Shown here: one piece after another, positions 58,321 to 64,000 of the stretch
Numbering within the stretch: the first letter of the stretch is position 1
Layout: every line of letters begins with the position of its first letter
DNA from: Polyangiaceae bacterium
GTDB taxonomy: Bacteria; Myxococcota_A; Polyangia; Polyangiales; Polyangiaceae
Reading direction: 5' to 3'
Length of the DNA stretch: 64,000 nucleotides
Assembly: GCA_020633205.1 (NCBI GenBank)
Contig: JACKEB010000025.1
Coordinates: 1 to 64,000, forward strand
The notes under the pieces: generated by a model
What the model saw: the letters and a program-made list of their open reading frames with translations, nothing else
What the model was told of the DNA's origin: nothing
The model's database searches: none
Program-made: the position numbers and the translations under genes

Positions 58321-60849
58321 TCACGCGTCTTCGTGCACGAGGAGCGGGATTTCGGCGGGGATCAGATACCCGGCGCCGTTCTGTTCGACGACCCCGCGAA
58401 GGCCCATCCGGCGCAACGTGGCGATCGCCGTGTAGACCCGCCCCGCTGCGGCGGAGGGCAGGATGCGCTCACCCGGCCAGCCCGCGCGGATCAAGTCATC
58501 AACGGATAGCGCAACTCCGGGCTGAGCGTGGCGCGCCGCGACCAACGCTCGCAGTACGCCTCGCACGGCACGCCGCCTCCCGAGAGCGACGTTGTGAGCT
58601 TGATCGGAGAGCCGGAAGAACGATGCGTCCTTCGCCACCAGGAGCGGCTTCTCCGGTGGCTTGACGAAGAACCGTGCGCGAAGGCGCCGCGCGAGGCGCA
58701 CGTCGGCAAAGCCTTCTAGTTCGCTTCCTTGCGGCAACTCATGACCGCGAAGTACGTCGAGCACGGCGGCGAAGACCTTACGACGATCACGCTCCAAGAG
58801 CTGCGCGGCGTGGGCAAAGAGCCGCTCTGCGTCGCTCTGGTGGCCCTGCATCGCGTAGTACACTCCACGTAGCGTCACCATCACCCCTTCGTAGTCTCGG
58901 CCGTTTTCCCGGATCAGCGGCAGCGCGACGCGGATTTCGTCTTCCGCTGCGCGGAACTCACCGAGCTCGAGCAAGAGCCCAATCAGCCCGCACAACGCAA
59001 AGGCTTCGGCACGCTTCGCACCTTCCGCGTCGGCGATACGTCGCGCGCGATGGAAGTCGACCAGCGCCCGAGAGCTGTCGCCCGTCTCCTGCCTCACCCG
59101 CGCGATGTGACTCAGCGCGACGGCGGTCAAGTGCCTTGAGTTCATGAAGCGGATGGAGCGCCCGGACTCGATGATGCCCATGGCGTCAACCAGCTCGCCG
59201 AATGCCTCATCGAAGGCGCCCCGCTCCACTAGCAAGACGCCAAGAGAGAGGCGCGCGAACGCTTCCGCGAAGGCGTCAGCTCGCTGGACAGCCACGGAAA
59301 TGCTCTCGCGAAACAGCGGCTCCGCGACGCTCCACGCATCTTGATTGACGTGGGTGTTGCCCACCATCGCAAGGGTCAGCGCGTGGCCAGATCCGTCATC
59401 TCCGGCCACTTGTGCCTCGGCAAACAACGCTCGACTCCGTTCCCACTGAGACTGGGCAGAGGCATTGCACCCGAGACCGACCAGCGCCTCGACTTCGATG
59501 CGCGCGTCTTCTGCTTTGAGCGCGAGCGCTCGCGCGTCTTCGAGGTCCGACTCGGCTTGACGATATTCCGCGAGGAATCGATTGAAGGTCCCAGACTTGA
59601 GCCTCACCTTCGCGCGCTGCAGCGTGGGGAGTTCGCTGATGTCGACGCGAGCGAGCAAATCGCGCGCCGCCGTGTAGGGTAACCCGTAGCCGGGGCTGGC
59701 CAGCCGCAGCGCGACCTCCGCCGCGCCGTGCTGATCCAGCAGCAAGCACGTCTCGAAGGCAGCCTTGAGGTTGGCTGCTTCGTCCTGGGAAGCGTTCGTC
59801 TCCAGCACCGCCGTGGCGGCGCGATTCGCCCAGTAGTTTGCGTGACGGGCTTCGATCACGTGCCACGTTCCGACGCTTCGGGCGTGAGCGACCAGCCAGT
59901 CCCGAACGCTTCGTGAAAGCACGTATCGCAAGTGGCCAGGCTGACGGGTCACCATCAGAAGGGAGTGATTGCGCGCTGCCATCAAGCCGGAGATCGCGTC
60001 CACCTCAGGGGCCACAACCTGTTCGAGACCCTCGAGATCGGTTCCTCCGGGGAACGCTGCGCAAGCGAGGAGGCACGACTGACCGTCTCCCTCTAGCAGG
60101 TCGAAGGAGGTCGCGATCGACGCGTCCAGGTCATGGTCCGTGTCGCGCCTCAGATGTTCGATGCGTGCGTGCAGCTGACCCGGCAGCAACACCCCAAGTC
60201 GTGGCGCTGCTAGCTCGATGGCTTGCGGCAATCCGCCGAGCGACCTGACCAAACGCTCTACGGCTTCCCGTTCGTCCCCTCCGAGGCGGATCCGCGCGAG
60301 TTCGAGCGTTCGCACACGCAGCAGCTCAGCGGCTTCTGACCATGCATCCGCGACGTTTGCGTCGATGCTTGCCTCGACGCCCAGGGGAGGGAGCTCCAGC
60401 TGCTCACAAGGCGCGCCCGTTCGCCGTCGGCTGGTTAGGATGAACGGCGTAGGGGACGCTTCGAACCAATGTGTGATGAGTTCATCCGCTTCTGCGCATA
60501 GCGACTCGCAGCCGTCGAGCACCAACATACGGGTGGTGTGTGACAGTTCGCGCTCGACACGCGCCAGTGCCTCCGCAGAGGTGCCCGTCGTTCCGGCGAT
60601 GCCCAGCGCGGCAGCTACGCGCGCGACGAGCTCCGTTGGTTCCCTCACCCCCGAGAGACCCACGACCAAGAGCGTTGTCTGCGCTCTCCGGAGCGCCTCG
60701 GAGACCAAGCGAGTCTTACCCACCCCGGGCGGGCCGATGATGGCCAACGAGCGGCCCTCGGTGATCGCGTGGGTCAAGCACGCGAGATGCTCTTCGTGAC
60801 CGACGAAAGAGCTCTCGCCGCCGTCGAGAGCCAGGGGAGGGGCGGCCAT
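58321..60849 (-). CDS. STAND ATPase regulator: AAA/NB-ARC, TPR and C-terminal winged helix
   Basis: An 842-aa signal-transduction ATPase. Residues 15-330 hold an NB-ARC-like P-loop domain (Walker A GPPGVGKT at 39-46, Walker B MLVLDGCE with Asp112, sensor LTSRRR). Residues about 380-730 are TPR-like helical repeats (LASPGYGLPYTAARDLLARVD..., ALVDFHRARRIADAEGAKRAEAFALCGLIGLLLELGEF). The end (about 765-835) is an OmpR/PhoB-type winged helix (LSVDDLIRAGWPGERILPSAAAGRVYTAIATLRRMGLRGVVEQNGAGYLI). AfsR/SARP and MalT-like proteins carry these parts in other orders. It lies amid lipoprotein genes, which may be its targets. Confidence 0.85.
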   Translation of the reverse strand: MAAPPLALDGGESSFVGHEEHLACLTHAITEGRSLAIIGPPGVGKTRLVSEALRRAQTTLLVVGLSGVREPTELVARVAAALGIAGTTGTSAEALARVERELSHTTRMLVLDGCESLCAEADELITHWFEASPTPFILTSRRRTGAPCEQLELPPLGVEASIDANVADAWSEAAELLRVRTLELARIRLGGDEREAVERLVRSLGGLPQAIELAAPRLGVLLPGQLHARIEHLRRDTDHDLDASIATSFDLLEGDGQSCLLACAAFPGGTDLEGLEQVVAPEVDAISGLMAARNHSLLMVTRQPGHLRYVLSRSVRDWLVAHARSVGTWHVIEARHANYWANRAATAVLETNASQDEAANLKAAFETCLLLDQHGAAEVALRLASPGYGLPYTAARDLLARVDISELPTLQRAKVRLKSGTFNRFLAEYRQAESDLEDARALALKAEDARIEVEALVGLGCNASAQSQWERSRALFAEAQVAGDDGSGHALTLAMVGNTHVNQDAWSVAEPLFRESISVAVQRADAFAEAFARLSLGVLLVERGAFDEAFGELVDAMGIIESGRSIRFMNSRHLTAVALSHIARVRQETGDSSRALVDFHRARRIADAEGAKRAEAFALCGLIGLLLELGEFRAAEDEIRVALPLIRENGRDYEGVMVTLRGVYYAMQGHQSDAERLFAHAAQLLERDRRKVFAAVLDVLRGHELPQGSELEGFADVRLARRLRARFFVKPPEKPLLVAKDASFFRLSDQAHNVALGRRRAVRGVLRALVAARHAQPGVALSVDDLIRAGWPGERILPSAAAGRVYTAIATLRRMGLRGVVEQNGAGYLIPAEIPLLVHEDA

Positions 60850-60917
60850 AAAAGCGACCCCAATCTAGCACAGCAACGCGACTTGGCCGCTCGCTTGGAG
60901 CGCCCGTCGGCGGCCGT

Positions 60918-62987
60918 TCAGGGCTGCGACTTTTCTGCGGATTGTTCGGGTACCGCGTGTTCTTGCGCCGTGTGTTCCTGCGCTGTGCAGACCTCCGCCG
61001 GCGTCACGAGTTCACCGAACACGCAGCGCTCAGCCCTTGACCCCGGCGCCGTCGATGGGAAGCGAAAGGCGTCTCCCTGCAGCTCGGCGACGGGATCTCC
61101 CGTGTTTCCTCCGGAAAACGCTGAGCTACTGAGCCACGCGAACGCTCTCCAGCCGTCCGCTGGCAAGTCTTGGCCCACTCGTGCGCCGTCGCTCAAGCGG
61201 TAGACCTGCGCCAGACGGTTGAACAGCACCCCCACGAACGCTCCATCGGGCGAGAAGCTCACGTCGATGAACGGCTGTGGATCGAACATTTTTCCTGGTA
61301 CTCGCAGGCGCCGCAGGCGACGCCCTGTCTTGGTGTCGATGACCACGACGACGGCACCCGCGTACGGCCCCTCAGCACCCCGCTTCGGCTTCACTTCAAG
61401 GAACGCCGCCATCGACCCGTCTGCCGCCATGCGCTCGCCGCAGACTTCGGAGACGTTTGCGCCGCCGCTCCCAATGTGCACCAGGCCAGGCTCGGGAGTC
61501 ACCACCCCTGACCAAGGGCCGGCAGCGCTATTCAGGCAGAAGCGGTTCGCGGCGCGCTGGCGTCCGGCGCCCGTTAGGTCGGCCGTTACGTGCATCGCGC
61601 ACGAGTAGTAACGAATGTAGACCTGGTTCGTGCACACCAAGCCATCCGGGGTTGCGATGTGGGTGATCTGCCCCACCATCTCTTCCGCCGGTAGTTTGCG
61701 TGCGGAATTGCCACCAAACGCGGCGACCCGTACGTCCCTGCCTTCGCCGGCCACCACCAAGCCGAAACGTGGGTCCAGCGTCGCCGCGGGTAAAGTCACC
61801 ACGCTCACCGGCATGACCAGGCTCGCGAGGCGCTTCTCAGAGTCGAGCTGAATCGCTTCAATCAGCCAGCCTCGGACAGGCGCGGCTGCGTCCGAGTAGA
61901 CGGAGCGCCGCAGCAGGACGCCCCCCCACTTCTTCAGGTAGGAGAACGAGAGCTCGGGGCCTGCAAGTGAATCCGGTGGCGTCCAAACTTGGCTGTCCGG
62001 GTCTGTCATATCCTCGGGGAAGATGAACTGGGTGCGCACGCCTGCGTCCACGTCCTGTTCCACGGCGATGTATGGACCGACGCGGGCAGCGGTGACATCA
62101 CCACCCGCCTCGGTCGCTCGCGTGAAGGTTCGCTCAGGGTTGCTCAAGTTGATCACCCACGCTGTGCCGTCCTGCACCGAGCCGATCAACCAGTCTCCTA
62201 GGCGACGAAACCTGGACTCGCAACTCGGCCTACCGAGGGCGAGCGGCGGGTGCTTTTCGCGCCAGAGTTTCACCTGCTCCCCGACGACCAACCAGCTCTC
62301 GGTGGTGATGGGCCATACCGCCCGTGCTCGGCCTGAGAATTGAACGCTTCCATCCGCGCGGAACAGCTTCCAGAGGCGTTGCTGAGGCTTGCTCGCGAGC
62401 TCCCATGCTTCCAGGCGCGTCCCCGGAACCGCCGGCGCGACCAGTGATGGTGCGCAGAGGTCCTGCCCTGGAGTTGAGGGGGTGACTTCTCGAGCCAGCA
62501 CCGGAGCCTGTTTGGTTTCCCGACGATACGCGATCTGCGCCCGCGCCCATGCGGCACGTGCGCCCTCAGGTTGCTTCGCAGTACTGAGTCGCTGAGCCTC
62601 GCTCACGTACTCGGCCCCTCGCTTCGGCGCGCTCAACGCCGCTCGGGTCCGTGCCAAGCTTTGCCTTAGGCGTGAGGCGCTCTGCGTTGTCAGATGTTTT
62701 TCCGCGAGGCAGTGTTGCCATGCCTGATTCGCGAGCACACCGGCTCTCAGTAGCTCACCGGCTTGCAACGCATCGTCGATCGCCTCAGGCGTCGGCTCCG
62801 CAGCGCTCGACCCCGACGACGCGAAGTTCATTCGACCGAGATCGATAGGCCTCCAACTTGGGCAAGCGACCGACGGCGCAACGGCAGCTTTTGGGGGTGA
62901 GGGCGAGCCAGGTGCCGCTTCAGGCTGTCCAACAGGCCCGCAGCCGAACAGCAGCACGCATGCTCCAAGCAACAGAGTCCGCTTCAC
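60918..62987 (-). CDS. beta-propeller-like lipoprotein, tandem paralogue A
   Basis: A 689-aa lipoprotein. The GTG start at 62987 overlaps the stop of the upstream paralogue (GTGA) and begins a signal peptide MKRTLLLGACVLLFGC. A helical segment (about 60-150) precedes a long series of beta blades (WSGVVTPEPGLVHIGSGG, FIDVSFSPDGAFVGVLFNRLAQVYRLSDG) like WD40/TolB propellers. The C-terminal tail repeats A-Q-E-H. The last 330 residues align block by block with the gene upstream. Function unknown. Confidence 0.8.
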   Translation of the reverse strand: MKRTLLLGACVLLFGCGPVGQPEAAPGSPSPPKAAVAPSVACPSWRPIDLGRMNFASSGSSAAEPTPEAIDDALQAGELLRAGVLANQAWQHCLAEKHLTTQSASRLRQSLARTRAALSAPKRGAEYVSEAQRLSTAKQPEGARAAWARAQIAYRRETKQAPVLAREVTPSTPGQDLCAPSLVAPAVPGTRLEAWELASKPQQRLWKLFRADGSVQFSGRARAVWPITTESWLVVGEQVKLWREKHPPLALGRPSCESRFRRLGDWLIGSVQDGTAWVINLSNPERTFTRATEAGGDVTAARVGPYIAVEQDVDAGVRTQFIFPEDMTDPDSQVWTPPDSLAGPELSFSYLKKWGGVLLRRSVYSDAAAPVRGWLIEAIQLDSEKRLASLVMPVSVVTLPAATLDPRFGLVVAGEGRDVRVAAFGGNSARKLPAEEMVGQITHIATPDGLVCTNQVYIRYYSCAMHVTADLTGAGRQRAANRFCLNSAAGPWSGVVTPEPGLVHIGSGGANVSEVCGERMAADGSMAAFLEVKPKRGAEGPYAGAVVVVIDTKTGRRLRRLRVPGKMFDPQPFIDVSFSPDGAFVGVLFNRLAQVYRLSDGARVGQDLPADGWRAFAWLSSSAFSGGNTGDPVAELQGDAFRFPSTAPGSRAERCVFGELVTPAEVCTAQEHTAQEHAVPEQSAEKSQP

Positions 62988-64000
62988 GGCTTCTTTCGCG
63001 TCAGGCTGCGGCACACGGAACCAGGAGTGAGCAACGAACCAAACAGGCACATCTCGCGCCCAGCATCTGCGCTGACGCGCATTGCTTGGCGCAATGTCCG
63101 TCCCACAATACTGAAAACGGGCGCATCACTGTTTCCGCCGGAGAACGTGGTCTCGTCGAGCCAGATGACGCCGTTTAGGTTGGGTGCGGGAACGCTTCCG
63201 CTGAGCGGTGTGCCGTCACTGGTGCGAAAGACCGATACTTGGCCGCCGAAGACGCTCGCGATGTGGGCGCCGTCGGGGGAGAACTCGGAGCCGATGAAGG
63301 CGTACCTCGGCTCGGTTTCTCCGGGCAATGGATGGCTCCAGAGTTCACGCCGGGTTCTGGTGTCGACGAGGATCAGCAGGGCTCCTCGGAACGGTTCGTC
63401 GTCGCCCGTGCGCGGCTTGACTTCCATGAAGGCTGCACTCGCCCCGTCCGGCGAGAGCCGTTGCCCGCACACGCCATACACCACCGTGCGTCCCTCACTC
63501 CCAAGGTGGACGAAGCCGCGTCGGGGCGCCACTACTCCGCTCCAAACGCCATCCGCGTTGCCAAGGCAGAATCGGTTGTGTGCTCGATGACGTCCCGCCC
63601 CGACCAGGTCTGCAGTGACTCTCAGGTCGCAGCTGTAGTAGCGTCCCAATTGAACCTGATCGGTACACAACAGGCCATCGCGTGTCACCCGAAGGCGCTC
63701 CACCTGGCCATCGACTTCGTTTGCTTGAAGTTTCCGGGAGGTACCCGAACCGAGGGACGTGGCAATGACGTCTTTACCTTCGCCGACCACGATTAATCCG
63801 TGGCGAGGGTCGAGAGTCGCCGCGGGGGTGGTGGACTCGGTCGGTGGCCACAGCTGTCGAGCCAAGCGTTTGCCAGTCTGTAGCTGGATCGCATTGACTT
63901 CGAAGTTGAAGCCCATCGGTAGTTTTGGGTCCGTGACGACCTTGCGCTCGACCAAGACCGCTCCCCAATGTGGGACGTCAAAGAGCCGGACATCAGCGTC
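62984..64000 (-). CDS. beta-propeller-like lipoprotein, tandem paralogue B (partial)
   Basis: At least 338 aa; the reading frame is open through the window edge, so the N-terminus is outside. Blades such as WSGVVAPRRGFVHLGSEG, FIGSEFSPDGAHIASVFGGQVSVFRTSDG and CGQRLSPDGASAAFMEVKP match the neighbour in the same order, ending in a short CRSLTRKKP tail. It is translationally coupled to paralogue A. Presumably also a lipoprotein. Confidence 0.75.
   Translation of the reverse strand, partial: DADVRLFDVPHWGAVLVERKVVTDPKLPMGFNFEVNAIQLQTGKRLARQLWPPTESTTPAATLDPRHGLIVVGEGKDVIATSLGSGTSRKLQANEVDGQVERLRVTRDGLLCTDQVQLGRYYSCDLRVTADLVGAGRHRAHNRFCLGNADGVWSGVVAPRRGFVHLGSEGRTVVYGVCGQRLSPDGASAAFMEVKPRTGDDEPFRGALLILVDTRTRRELWSHPLPGETEPRYAFIGSEFSPDGAHIASVFGGQVSVFRTSDGTPLSGSVPAPNLNGVIWLDETTFSGGNSDAPVFSIVGRTLRQAMRVSADAGREMCLFGSLLTPGSVCRSLTRKKP

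Overview
The window is 64 kb of high-GC, gene-dense DNA from a Gram-negative chromosome, most likely a myxobacterium (Myxococcota, Polyangia-like). The grounds are several lipoproteins whose lipobox is followed by long Gly/Ser/Thr/Ala linkers, a lipoprotein with myxococcal Cys-rich (DUF4215-type) repeats, an IgGFc-binding-domain lipoprotein, several ECF sigma factors and sensor kinases, and an outer-membrane efflux system. I cannot name a species. I see no rRNA, tRNA, transposase, integrase, phage gene or CRISPR array. Genes are packed tightly: convergent neighbours end 1 to 30 bp apart or overlap, and operon members overlap by ATGA, GTGA or TTGA.

Layout. 0.3-3.2 kb: S23-like four-helix-bundle protein, a TetR regulator divergent from an SDR-type reductase, and a tiny Lys/Glu-rich lipoprotein. 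3.2-8.6 kb: beta-lactamase-fold lipoprotein and a 1379-aa SNF2-type helicase. 8.6-11.5 kb: isochorismatase-type hydrolase divergent from a FadR-type regulator plus GlcD-like FAD oxidase. 11.5-12.4 kb: ohr-ohrR peroxide module. 12.7-19.2 kb: beta-helix lipoprotein, DUF488 protein, VOC protein, SnoaL-tailed sigma factor, and a three-gene coupled envelope operon. 19.2-23.3 kb: ABC-F protein with a long structured leader, NmrA-like protein, LysR regulator. 23.4-26.4 kb: NhaA antiporter and a hybrid histidine kinase. 26.3-33.6 kb: a CzcCBA-type metal efflux operon divergent from its probable two-component system. 33.6-38.9 kb: membrane endonuclease/phosphatase-family protein coupled to an AAC(3)-like acetyltransferase, a CPA1 antiporter with a cyclic-nucleotide-binding domain, and a DJ-1/PfpI protein. 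38.9-44.4 kb: lipoprotein, AraC regulator, FMN-binding oxidase-like protein with a repeat-expanded tail, AhpD-like protein, LysR regulator, a small conserved-looking protein, aldo/keto reductase. 44.5-54.7 kb: lipoproteins, RtcB RNA ligase, M19-like lipoprotein, SMI1/KNR4-like membrane protein, YciI/ECF42 pair. 54.7-64 kb: unknown protein, Cys-rich lipoprotein, STAND ATPase with a C-terminal winged helix, and two tandem paralogous lipoproteins, the last cut by the window end.

Functionally the window is a set of small, separately regulated modules for stress, ion and metal homeostasis and envelope functions, not one large pathway. The least ordinary signals are the 244-nt ABC-F leader with competing stems and a candidate leader peptide, paired or tandem operators upstream of nhaA and between the metal pump and its two-component system, an 18-bp repeat array that rewrites the C-terminus of an FMN protein, a stop codon inside a repeat array of a small lipoprotein, a dispersed CCTCWCCCCCARAAA motif found just after gene ends, and a recurring -10-like hexamer exactly 6 nt before start codons that lack a Shine-Dalgarno, which suggests leaderless transcripts.
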